Assembly (NCBI RefSeq): GCF_050563525.1
Contig: NZ_JBNXUN010000004.1
Location: forward strand, 372,001 to 436,000
Length of the DNA: 64,000 nt
Direction: 5' to 3'
Origin: Falsiroseomonas sp050563525
Lineage (GTDB): Bacteria; Pseudomonadota; Alphaproteobacteria; Acetobacterales; Acetobacteraceae
Part shown: piece after piece, positions 39,394 to 46,943 of the stretch
Numbering within the stretch: the stretch's first letter is position 1
Layout: every line of letters starts with the position of its first letter
Translations under genes and position numbers: made by a program
Notes under the pieces: generated by a model
Told to the model about the DNA's origin: nothing
Seen by the model: the letters and a program-made list of their open reading frames with translations, nothing else
The model's database searches: none

Positions 39394-40890
39394 ATGGTCA
39401 CGGCGGTCGCGAGGATCCTGATCGTCGAGGACACGCCGACGCAGGCCGAGGTAGCGCGCAGCCTGTTACGCGACCTGGGATACGACCTGCGGATTGCCGA
39501 AACTGGGACGGCAGCACTGGAACATGCGCGGGACTGGCGGCCGGACGTCATCCTCATGGATCTTGAACTGCCGGATTTCTCCGGCTTCGAGGTGATGCGC
39601 CGGCTGCGGGCGGAGGGGCTGGAAGCGGCGGTGGTCGTCGTCACGGCGCATGGCAGCGTGAACCACGCGGTGGAGGCGATGCGGGAAGGCGCGGTCGACT
39701 TCATCATCAAGCCCTTCGCCAAGACCCGGCTGACGGTGACCCTGCAGAACGCGTTGGAAAAGCGCGCGCTGGCGACGGAACTGCGCGAGGTGAAGGCGCA
39801 GCTGAAGCGGGACCGCTTCTTCGGCTTCCTGGGCGGCTCTCCGGCCATGCAGGCTGTCTACCGGACCATCGAGAGCGTCGCGGCCAGCAAGGCCAACGTC
39901 TTCATCACCGGCGAAAGCGGCACCGGCAAGGAATTGGCCGCCGAGGCGGTGCACCGGGCCAGCCCGCGCCGGGCCGGCCCGTTCCTGGCGCTGAATTGCG
40001 GCGCAATCCCGCGCGACCTACTGGAATCCGAATTGTTCGGGCATGTGAAGGGCGCCTTTACCGGAGCGACCGAGAACCGGATGGGCGCCGCCCGGCTGGC
40101 CGATGGCGGGACCCTTTTCCTGGACGAGATCGGCGAGTTGCCGCTCGAGATGCAGGTGAAGCTGCTACGGTTCGTGCAGACGGGGATGCTGCAGCCGGTC
40201 GGCGCTTCACGGCCCGAGAAGGTTGATGTGCGCATCGTGTCCGCGACCAACCGCGACCCCTGGGCCGAAGTTGAGGCAGGGCGGTTCCGAGAAGATCTGT
40301 ACTACAGGCTGTATGTCGTGCCGCTTGAGATGCCGCCGCTGCGGGAGCGGGGTGAGGACGTGTTGCTGTTGGCGCGCCACTTCCTGGCCGCTTTCGCGCG
40401 CGAGGAAGGCAAGCGCCTGCGGTTCTTCGCACGGGACGCCGAGCAGGCACTGGCGGGCTATTCTTGGCCGGGAAACGTCCGGCAGTTGCAGAACGTGCTG
40501 CGCAACGTGGTGGTCCTGCATGATGGAGAGCAGGTGCAGCAGGCCATGCTGCCGCCCACGCTGCTGCGCGGTCCAAGCGAACGGGCGCCCGCCGCCACGC
40601 ATCTGATGCCACCGAAGGCTTCCCCTGATCCGGCCCGGCCCGACCTTCCCTCCGAGCCCGATATGATGAGCCCGGCGGCCGCTCCCGTGAACTCTGCACT
40701 CGGGCCGGTAGCTGCCATCGCGCCTCCGCTGGAGCTGTTTCAGCCGCTGGCCGAGGTCGAGCGTCGCCACATCCTCGCGGCGCTGGACCATACTGCCCAG
40801 GACGTTCCGCGTGCGGCATCGCTGCTCGGCATCAACCCCTCGACCATCTACCGGAAGCTGCAGGCTTGGCGGGCCGAGGAAACTTCCTGA
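39394..40890 (+). CDS. Sigma-54-dependent response regulator, LuxO/NtrC-like
   Basis: 498 residues. The receiver domain (1-125) has the acid pair E12-D13 and phosphoacceptor D56 in 'ILMDLELPD'. The AAA+ domain (about 140-385) has Walker A 'GESGTGKE', the sigma-54 contact loop 'KGAFTGAT' and 'LFLDEIGELPLEMQ'. After a proline-rich linker of about 70 residues comes a Fis-type HTH ('RAASLLGINPSTIYRKLQ'). Order and length match LuxO/NtrC. It activates sigma-54 promoters, target unknown. The partner is probably the Hpt protein just upstream. Confidence 0.92.
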   Translation: MVTAVARILIVEDTPTQAEVARSLLRDLGYDLRIAETGTAALEHARDWRPDVILMDLELPDFSGFEVMRRLRAEGLEAAVVVVTAHGSVNHAVEAMREGAVDFIIKPFAKTRLTVTLQNALEKRALATELREVKAQLKRDRFFGFLGGSPAMQAVYRTIESVAASKANVFITGESGTGKELAAEAVHRASPRRAGPFLALNCGAIPRDLLESELFGHVKGAFTGATENRMGAARLADGGTLFLDEIGELPLEMQVKLLRFVQTGMLQPVGASRPEKVDVRIVSATNRDPWAEVEAGRFREDLYYRLYVVPLEMPPLRERGEDVLLLARHFLAAFAREEGKRLRFFARDAEQALAGYSWPGNVRQLQNVLRNVVVLHDGEQVQQAMLPPTLLRGPSERAPAATHLMPPKASPDPARPDLPSEPDMMSPAAAPVNSALGPVAAIAPPLELFQPLAEVERRHILAALDHTAQDVPRAASLLGINPSTIYRKLQAWRAEETS

Positions 40891-40994
40891 GCCCGGCCGT
40901 CTTCCGCCACAGTGGCAGGCCGGCGGCGTCGCTCGGGGAGCCCAGCACCACGGCACGCCTTGAACACCGCGAGACGCGACGACAGGAGCGCTGG

Positions 40995-41378
40995 ATGGAG
41001 ATGATGCGGAGACTGGCGGATCACTCCATCCGCCGCGCACTCAGCTTTGCGGGGCTGGGCGTTGCGACCCTGATGCTTGCGCTGTCCTACGACCCGGTGC
41101 TGTCGTCGCGAACGGGCGGAAACCTGCTCGGCTTGGTCTGCTTGAGCCTGCTGCTCGCGGCCTGGCGCGCGCCGCGGCGCAACATGCGGCGCAGCGAGTT
41201 GTGGTCGCTGATGCTCGAACACGCTGCCGCCCTGGCGCAGAGCCTACCGGCCCCCGAGGCTCAGAAAATGATGTCTGCAACACTGCGCGCCCGCCTGGTA
41301 TGGCACGCAGACGCGGTCGGGATCGCGGCACTGGCGCTGTGGGCCGTTTCGCTGGGTCTTGGGCTGGTCCTGGATTAA
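40995..41378 (+). CDS. Predicted small membrane protein of unknown function
   Basis: 127 residues from ATG 40995, which follows GACAGGAGCGCTGG; the frame is open further upstream into the preceding gene. Hydrophobic segments are near 20-35 ('GLGVATLMLALSYD'), 48-62 ('LLGLVCLSLLLAAW') and at the C-terminus ('AVGIAALALWAVSLGLGLVL'), separated by a helical polar region rich in Met and Glu. I do not recognise a family. It follows the LuxO-like regulator by 104 bp in the same direction. Confidence 0.6.
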   Translation: MEMMRRLADHSIRRALSFAGLGVATLMLALSYDPVLSSRTGGNLLGLVCLSLLLAAWRAPRRNMRRSELWSLMLEHAAALAQSLPAPEAQKMMSATLRARLVWHADAVGIAALALWAVSLGLGLVLD

Positions 41379-41387
41379 GGGCCAGCG

Positions 41388-41906
41388 TCAGGGCGGCGCC
41401 GTGCGGTCGCCGTCGCCGAGCGCGCGCTGCATGAACACCACGTCCACCCAGCGGCCGAACTTCAGGCCCGCCGCCTTCAGCACGCCGGCCTGCCGAAAGC
41501 CGAGCGAGACATGCAGGCCGATGGAGCCGACATTTTCGGAATCCCCGATAACCGCCAGCATCTGGCGGAACTCGCAGGCTGTTGCGCGCTCCAGGAGCAC
41601 CTCGACCAGCGCCTTCCCCACGCCCTGTCCGCGCACGTCGTCGCGGACATAGATCGCGTTCTCGGCGCAGTACCGGTAGGCGGATCGGTCGCGGAACTGG
41701 CTGAAATAGGCGTAGCCGAGGACGACCCCCTCCGCCTCCGCCACCAGCCAGGACCAGCCCGCATCTTGGACGCGGGCGATGCGTGCGGCCATCTCGGCCG
41801 GTTCTGGTGGCGTTTCCTCGAAGGTGCCGGTCCCGACCCGCACATGATGGGCGTAGATGGCCGTGATGGCGGCAAGATCATCGGCGGTCGCGTCACGGAT
41901 CAACAT
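41388..41906 (-). CDS. GNAT N-acetyltransferase, phosphinothricin acetyltransferase-like
   Basis: 172 residues. The N-terminus 'IRDATADDLAAITAIYAHHV' with 'GTGTFEETPP' is characteristic of the Pat/YncA/MddA group, and the acetyl-CoA loop is 'VRDDVRGQGVGKALVEVLL' (R/QxxGxG/A). 'VIGDSENVGSIGLHVSLGF' is also conserved. Such enzymes acetylate phosphinothricin, methionine sulfoximine or methionine sulfone. Cytoplasmic. It converges on the small membrane-protein gene, 9 bp apart, and is 73 bp downstream of the amidase gene. Confidence 0.87.
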   Translation of the reverse strand: MLIRDATADDLAAITAIYAHHVRVGTGTFEETPPEPAEMAARIARVQDAGWSWLVAEAEGVVLGYAYFSQFRDRSAYRYCAENAIYVRDDVRGQGVGKALVEVLLERATACEFRQMLAVIGDSENVGSIGLHVSLGFRQAGVLKAAGLKFGRWVDVVFMQRALGDGDRTAPP

Positions 41907-41979
41907 CTGGCACCCGATCCCGGCAGCGGCGAAGGCGGAGCGTTAGGCTGCGGCGAGGAAACGGGCAAGCCGGGTGGCC

Positions 41980-43176
41980 TCAGATCGCAAGTTGTAATTC
42001 GCCCGCCACCCTCTCGGCCAGCGCGAGCAGCGCACGGTCGCGGCCTGGTGCCGCTACCAGGGAGAGGCCGACCGGCGCTCCATCCACCCTGGCCGCCGGC
42101 AGAGTGACCTCGCAGAGTCCGGCGAGGCCGGCGATGGCGGTGACTCCCATCGTTCGCTCCCGCACCGCCTGCTGCGTTTCCGCGCCGGCATCCAGGAGCG
42201 GTGCCGGAACCGGCGAGGTCGGAAATATCAGCACGGCGCCGCCGGCCAGCATGGCCCGTAGCCTGTGCTGGAACATGGTCCGGAATCCACGTGCGGCGGC
42301 GGCCAGGACGGGGTCCGTCGCCTTGGCGGCCGCGAAGCGCTCGGCCACGCCGGGGCCGAAGGTGGGGCTGGTCGCCTCCACCCAGGAGCCAAGGCTGGCC
42401 CAGGCTTCCTCTGCCTGCGCTGCGCGGAAGTGGTGGAAGATCTGCTCAAGCCCTTCGGGTGCGACCTGCATGGACAGGGCCGGCCCCAGCACGCGTTCCG
42501 CCTTGGCGAGCGCCTCGGCCAGCGCCGCGGCCGTCTGCGGTACGGCGTTCACCCAGGCCTCCTGCACCTTGACCAGCGGGCCTAGGGGGCCTTCGCCACC
42601 GCCCGGCAGCAGGACATCCCCGACCTGACGCAGCACGGAGGCGCGGGAGGCGAACCAGCCTGCGGTGTCGAAGCTAGGGCCCAATGGGCAGGCGCCCGCC
42701 AGGTTCACGGCGCCCCAGGAGGGGCGGATTCCGAAGATGCCGCAGTAGCTGGCGGGAATGCGGACTGAGCCACCGGTATCGCTGCCAAGGGCAAAATTCA
42801 CCAACCCGGCTGCAACCGCAGCAGCGGAGCCGCAGGAGGATCCTCCGGGGAACCGGTCCGGCGCGGCGGGATTGACCGGCGTGCCATACCAGACATTCTC
42901 GCCGGTAAGACCATAGGCAAGCTCGACGGTCTTCGTTTTGCCGCGAAGATGCGCGCCGGCCTGGAGAAGCGAGAGAATGACGGGCGCGGTGGCGGCGGCG
43001 GGCGGGTGGGTTCGCCGCCAGTCCGGATTGCCGTAGCCGGTAGTGACGCCGGCCAGGTCGAACAGGTCCTTGACGGCGAAATCGAGGCCGGTGAGGGGGC
43101 CCTCTGGCGCTCCGGCCAGTTCCGATCTGGGGCCGGGAATGAAGGCGCCGACCTGGTCGTCGAGATCGCGTGGCAT
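41980..43176 (-). CDS. Amidase signature family protein
   Basis: 398 residues, slightly short for the family. The Ser-cisSer-Lys triad is visible: Lys in 'LDFAVKDLFD' (near residue 36), cis-Ser in the Gly/Ser-rich 'FPGGSSCGSAAAVAAG' and the nucleophile in 'GSDTGGSVRIPAS'. The C-terminal segment 'VTLPAARVDGAPVGLSLVA' is typical. The family hydrolyses amides of many kinds; the short length and AtzF-like spacing give no clear substrate. Cytoplasmic, no signal peptide. Confidence 0.87.
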   Translation of the reverse strand: MPRDLDDQVGAFIPGPRSELAGAPEGPLTGLDFAVKDLFDLAGVTTGYGNPDWRRTHPPAAATAPVILSLLQAGAHLRGKTKTVELAYGLTGENVWYGTPVNPAAPDRFPGGSSCGSAAAVAAGLVNFALGSDTGGSVRIPASYCGIFGIRPSWGAVNLAGACPLGPSFDTAGWFASRASVLRQVGDVLLPGGGEGPLGPLVKVQEAWVNAVPQTAAALAEALAKAERVLGPALSMQVAPEGLEQIFHHFRAAQAEEAWASLGSWVEATSPTFGPGVAERFAAAKATDPVLAAAARGFRTMFQHRLRAMLAGGAVLIFPTSPVPAPLLDAGAETQQAVRERTMGVTAIAGLAGLCEVTLPAARVDGAPVGLSLVAAPGRDRALLALAERVAGELQLAI

Positions 43177-43260
43177 GGGGCAGGACTCCGTCAGCGTTCC
43201 GGGATGGCCAACTGGTCTGGCCTCAGCAGGGTTTCCGAGCAGGTTTCGTGCCAGACTGAC

Positions 43261-43956
43261 CTACGGAGCAGGCGCCGCATCGGCCCGGGACAGGGACTTT
43301 CGCGGCCGCTGCCCGTGGTCCCAGTTCGCATCATCCAGCCACTCGGCGATCCGCTCCCGCCGCGCGGGCCATTCGTCCTCCAGGATCGCGTAGAAGGCGG
43401 TGTCGCGCCGGCGACCCTTGACCACCATGTGCGCCCGCAACTCGCCCTCGAACGTGAAGCCGAGGCGGGCTGCGGCGCGGCGGGAGGGTTCGTTCAGGGC
43501 ATTGCACTTCCAGACGAGGCGGCGGTAGCCGAGATCGTCCATGGCATGGCGCATCAGCAGGAACATCGCCTCGGTCGCGGCCCGGGTGCGCTGGAGACGG
43601 GGGGAGAACCAGATGTGGCCAAGCTCGATCGCGGCGTTGCTCGGCTGGATCTCCATCAGTGTCAGCCATCCGGAGACGAGGCCGCTGGCATGTGGGCGGA
43701 CCGCCCAGGCCATCGGGTCGTGCTGCGCCGCGAAGCTGGCGACGTGGCGCCGCATTGCCTCCGCGTCGGCGAAGGGGCCGTAGCCGAGATAGGCCCAGCC
43801 CGCCGAGTCCCGGTCCGCCTGCGCGGCATCCCAAAGTTCCGCCGCGTGACGCACCGCGAGCGGCTCAAGCGTCACTGCCTGCCCGCGATGCGGCGTGCGG
43901 GCCGGCAGCGGACGGGGCGTGGGATCGACGATCGGGCCGAGCGGGGGCTGGCTCAT
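43261..43956 (-). CDS. GNAT N-acetyltransferase, RimJ/RimL-like
   Basis: 231 residues from ATG 43956, chosen because the family N-terminus begins near 'VDPTPRPLPART.. GQAVTLEPL'. 'IWFSPRLQRTRAATEAMFLLMRHAMDDLGYRRLVWKCNALNEPSRRAAARLGFTFEGELR' covers the acetyl-CoA site and the RimL-type motif B. Substrates of relatives include protein N-termini and small metabolites. It overlaps nothing and lies 84 bp downstream of the amidase start in the same direction, and is divergent from the ferredoxin-NADP reductase gene. Confidence 0.85.
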   Translation of the reverse strand: MSQPPLGPIVDPTPRPLPARTPHRGQAVTLEPLAVRHAAELWDAAQADRDSAGWAYLGYGPFADAEAMRRHVASFAAQHDPMAWAVRPHASGLVSGWLTLMEIQPSNAAIELGHIWFSPRLQRTRAATEAMFLLMRHAMDDLGYRRLVWKCNALNEPSRRAAARLGFTFEGELRAHMVVKGRRRDTAFYAILEDEWPARRERIAEWLDDANWDHGQRPRKSLSRADAAPAP

Positions 43957-44071
43957 GGATGGCAAGACCTTCAGGTGGCGCAACACCAGCATGGCGCAGC
44001 TTCCCGCGGCGGGCGAGGGTTGGGAACTCATTCGGATTGCGGCAGGGGCGGCGATGACGCATAGGGGGCTC

Positions 44072-44884
44072 ATGTCCTCCCCCAGCGCCCCGCCGGCCCT
44101 TGCCGCCGCCCCGCCCGGGTTTTTCCTGGAGCGGGTCCTTTCGGTCCATCATTGGACGGACCGTCTGTTTTCCTTCACCTGCACCCGAAGCCCGCAGTTC
44201 CGCTTCACGGCGGGCCACTTCGTGATGATCGGGCTGATGGTCGACGGCAAGCCGCTGGTCCGTGCCTATTCCCTGGTGAGCCCGCCTTGGGAGGATCACC
44301 TCGAGTTCCTGTCCATCAAGGTGCAGGACGGGCCTCTGACATCTCGCCTGCAGCATGTGGTGCCGGGAGACGGCGTGTTGATTGGCCGCAAGGCGACCGG
44401 GACGCTGCTGATCGAGAATCTGGCGCCCGGCGGCACACTGTGGCTCTTCGCGACCGGCACGGGCCTCGCGCCGTTCCTGAGCCTGATCCGCGATCCGGAA
44501 ACCTATGATCGCTACGAGCGTGTGGTGGTGGCGCACACCGTGCGCCAGGTTGCCGAACTGGCGTATCGGGACCTGATCACCAAGGCACTGCCCGAACATG
44601 AGCTGCTTGGCGACCTGGTGCGCGAAAAGCTGCTTTACTACCCGAGCGTGACCCGCGAGCCTTTTCTCAACCAGGGACGGGTCACGACGCTGGTTGATTC
44701 CGGCCGGATCTGCACAGACCTTGGGCTGCGGCCGATTGCGCCGGAGCACGACCGCGCCATGCTGTGCGGCAGCGAGGCAATGAACGCAGACATGCGAGGG
44801 TTGCTTGAGGCCAGGGGCTTTACCGAGGGTGCCAACAACCGACCCGGGACTTTCGTGGTGGAGAAGGCGTTCGTCAGCAAGTAG
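44072..44884 (+). CDS. fpr: Ferredoxin--NADP(+) reductase
   Basis: 270 residues. The FAD-binding motif is 'VRAYSLVSPPW' (RxYS), then 'SIKVQDGPLTSRLQ' and the NADP-binding 'FATGTGLAPFLSLIRDP'. 'AMLCGSEAM' and the C-terminal 'GTFVVEKAFVSK' mark the bacterial subclass I enzymes, which end in an aromatic followed by a short extension. It passes electrons between NADPH and ferredoxin or flavodoxin, usually in oxidative-stress defence. Bases 43957-44071 separate it from the divergent GNAT gene. Confidence 0.92.
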   Translation: MSSPSAPPALAAAPPGFFLERVLSVHHWTDRLFSFTCTRSPQFRFTAGHFVMIGLMVDGKPLVRAYSLVSPPWEDHLEFLSIKVQDGPLTSRLQHVVPGDGVLIGRKATGTLLIENLAPGGTLWLFATGTGLAPFLSLIRDPETYDRYERVVVAHTVRQVAELAYRDLITKALPEHELLGDLVREKLLYYPSVTREPFLNQGRVTTLVDSGRICTDLGLRPIAPEHDRAMLCGSEAMNADMRGLLEARGFTEGANNRPGTFVVEKAFVSK

Positions 44885-44898
44885 CCCGCCGCCGGGCA

Positions 44899-44927
44899 TT
44901 GCGTACACCCACGGCGATGCCTAATGA
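44899..44927 (+). promoter_or_regulatory. Weak candidate promoter for the TRAP transporter genes
   Basis: TTGCGT (44899-44904), a 17-base spacer, then TAATGA (44922-44927), about 60 bases upstream of the SBP start. The match to the sigma-70 consensus is modest; it is listed because it lies at the right place and the upstream gene has ended. Confidence 0.25.
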
Positions 44928-44989
44928 GGCGGTGGAGCAATCTGCCGAATGATCCGCAAAGCGGACAGGCGGCACGTCTGGAGGAAGCA

Positions 44990-46132
44990 ATGACCGAAAC
45001 CAAGACCTCTGCGGCCGGCCGTCGTGGCCTGCTCAAGGCTGCCGCGATCGGCACAACGGGCACGGCAGTCCTGGCCACGCCAAGCGTCAGCCGCGCACAG
45101 ACCGTGGTGATGCGCTTCCAGTCGACCTGGCCACAGCGCGACATCTTCCATGAGTTTGCCCAGGACTTTGTCACGCGCGTCAACACCATGGCCGGCGGCC
45201 GGCTGCGGCTAGACCTGCTGGCGGCGGGTGCCGTGGTTGGCGCGTTTCAGTTGATGGATGCCGTGCACGCCGGAACCCTGGACGGTGGACATGGCGTCTC
45301 GGCCTATTGGTTCGGCAAGAACAAGGCCTTTAGCCTGTTCGGCACGTCCCCACCCTGGTTCGGGGATGCCAATCAGCTACTCGGCTGGTTCTACCACGGC
45401 GGCGGCGAGGCGCTGTACAAGGAACTGGTCAACGACATCCTGCGACTGAACGTCGTGGGCTTCCAGTCTGGCCCAATGCCGACCCAGCCGCTTGGCTGGT
45501 TTAAGAACCCGGTCACCAGCGTCGAGCAGATTCGCGGGCTGCGCTACCGCACGGTGGGTCTCGCGACGGATCTTTTCAATGAGATGGGCGCCGCCGTGGT
45601 CGCTCTGCCGGGCGGCGAGATCGTGCCGGCGCTCGAGCGCGGCGTGATCGACGGCGCGGAGTTCAACAACCCCTCCTCGGATCGGGTCCTCGGCTTCGCG
45701 GATGTGGCGAAGAACTACATGATCCAGTCCTTCCATCAGAAGACCGAGTCCTTCGAGATCCTGTTCAACAAGGGGCGCTACGACGCGCTTCCTGCGGAGT
45801 TGCAGGCCATCGTCCGGCATGCCTCGGAAGCGGCTTCCGCGGACATGTCGTGGAAGCTTCAGGATCGCTACTCGAAGGACCTCGTGGCGCTGGCGCAGTC
45901 CGGCGTGACTGTGCGGCCGACGCCGCGGCCGGTGCTCGACGCGCAGCTACGCGCCTGGGATACGGTGGTGCAGCGGCTGGAGGCGGATGCTTCCTCTCCG
46001 GCAAATGGCCCGTACTTCAAGAAGGTTTGCGACAGCCAGCGCGAGTGGTGCAGGCGGGTCGGCGGCTTCTTCCTGCGCTATGAGGCAAGCCCGGTCATCG
46101 CCTACAACCACTTCTTTGCCCGCCAAGGCTAA
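44990..46132 (+). CDS. TRAP transporter substrate-binding protein (DctP family, TakP-like)
   Basis: 380 residues, with a twin-arginine signal (R11-R12 in 'AAGRRGLLKAAAIG') and cleavage predicted after SRA at 36. The mature protein shows the DctP fold, including 'SVEQIRGLRYRTVGLATDLFNEMGAAVVALPGGEIVPALERGVIDGAEF'. 'GPMPTQPLGWFKNPV' and the aromatic-rich region around 'AYWFGKNKAFSLF' recall TakP, which binds 2-oxo acids as a dimer. A GGAGGAAGCA ribosome site precedes ATG 44990. Periplasmic. A 2-oxo-acid or similar carboxylate is the likely ligand, by inference. Confidence 0.88.
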   Translation: MTETKTSAAGRRGLLKAAAIGTTGTAVLATPSVSRAQTVVMRFQSTWPQRDIFHEFAQDFVTRVNTMAGGRLRLDLLAAGAVVGAFQLMDAVHAGTLDGGHGVSAYWFGKNKAFSLFGTSPPWFGDANQLLGWFYHGGGEALYKELVNDILRLNVVGFQSGPMPTQPLGWFKNPVTSVEQIRGLRYRTVGLATDLFNEMGAAVVALPGGEIVPALERGVIDGAEFNNPSSDRVLGFADVAKNYMIQSFHQKTESFEILFNKGRYDALPAELQAIVRHASEAASADMSWKLQDRYSKDLVALAQSGVTVRPTPRPVLDAQLRAWDTVVQRLEADASSPANGPYFKKVCDSQREWCRRVGGFFLRYEASPVIAYNHFFARQG

Positions 46133-46140
46133 AAGACCTC

Positions 46141-46184
46141 CGATATCCGCCGGCAGCCCCCAAAGGACGTGCCGGCGGACATCG
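46141..46184 (+). promoter_or_regulatory. Strong stem-loop between SBP and permease genes
   Basis: TCCGCCGGCA (46146-46155) pairs perfectly with TGCCGGCGGA (46170-46179), and the outer CGAT/ATCG pairs extend it to a 15-bp stem with one mismatch around a 14-base loop. It begins 8 bp after the SBP stop, and the permease gene starts 52 bp after its end. Such hairpins stabilise the 5' part of transporter mRNAs or cause partial termination, giving more binding protein than permease. Confidence 0.7.
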
Positions 46185-46236
46185 AGAGTACGGCGCAGCC
46201 TGCTGGTTTTGCCGCAACCGCTAAGGGCCAGTTTTC

Positions 46237-46914
46237 ATGCAGCGCGTCCTGATCGGCATCGACCGGCTGTCCACCATCGTCGGCCAGACCTTTGCCTGGT
46301 GCGTTGTCATACTGACCGCGGTCATCGTCTATGATGTGACGGCGCGCCGGTTCTTCGCCTCGCCGACCACCTGGGCCTTCGACACGTCCTACATGCTGTA
46401 CGGGACGCTATTCATGATGGCCGGTGCTTATGCCTTGTCTCGCAACGGGCATGTGCGTGGCGACTTCCTGTACCGGATGTTCAGTCCGGTCCTGCAGGCC
46501 AAGTTCGATCTGGTGCTGTATTTTCTATTCTTTTTTCCTGGCATCCTCGCTTTCATGATTTCCGGCTGGCATTTCTCGATCCAGTCCTGGGCCCAGAACG
46601 AGCAATCCAGCATCAGCCCGAACGGGCCGATCATCTGGCCATTCAAGTTCCTGATCCCCGTGGTGGGCCTGCTGCTGCTGCTGCAGGGTATCGTGGAAGT
46701 GGTGCGCTGCGTGCAGTGCATCCGCACCGGCGTCTGGCCGCAGCGGCTTTCGGATGTGGAGGAGTTGGAGAAGCAGATCCTGGCCGCGGCCGAAGCCAGG
46801 GGTGCCGAGGCGTTGGCGGCCGAAATGGCACGGGGCGGCGAGGCGGCGCTGGTGCAGGCCGCGCAAGCCACCAGCCCTTCCCGCGCGTCAACGTCGAGCC
46901 ATCCGCACACCTGA
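46237..46914 (+). CDS. dctQ: TRAP transporter small permease (DctQ)
   Basis: 225 residues with four hydrophobic helices ('TFAWCVVILTAVIVY', 'TSYMLYGTLFMMAGAYAL', 'VLYFLFFFPGILAFMI', 'FLIPVVGLLLLLQGIVEVV'), the normal DctQ count. The 'VTARRFFASPTTWAFDTSYML' segment between helices 1 and 2 is conserved in the family. It has an unusually long Ala/Glu-rich C-terminal tail (about 170-225), absent from typical DctQ proteins of 160-180 residues. Inner membrane, partner of DctM. Confidence 0.9.
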   Translation: MQRVLIGIDRLSTIVGQTFAWCVVILTAVIVYDVTARRFFASPTTWAFDTSYMLYGTLFMMAGAYALSRNGHVRGDFLYRMFSPVLQAKFDLVLYFLFFFPGILAFMISGWHFSIQSWAQNEQSSISPNGPIIWPFKFLIPVVGLLLLLQGIVEVVRCVQCIRTGVWPQRLSDVEELEKQILAAAEARGAEALAAEMARGGEAALVQAAQATSPSRASTSSHPHT

Positions 46915-46943
46915 GTCCCTCCTGAGCCTCGGACCCCATCGAC

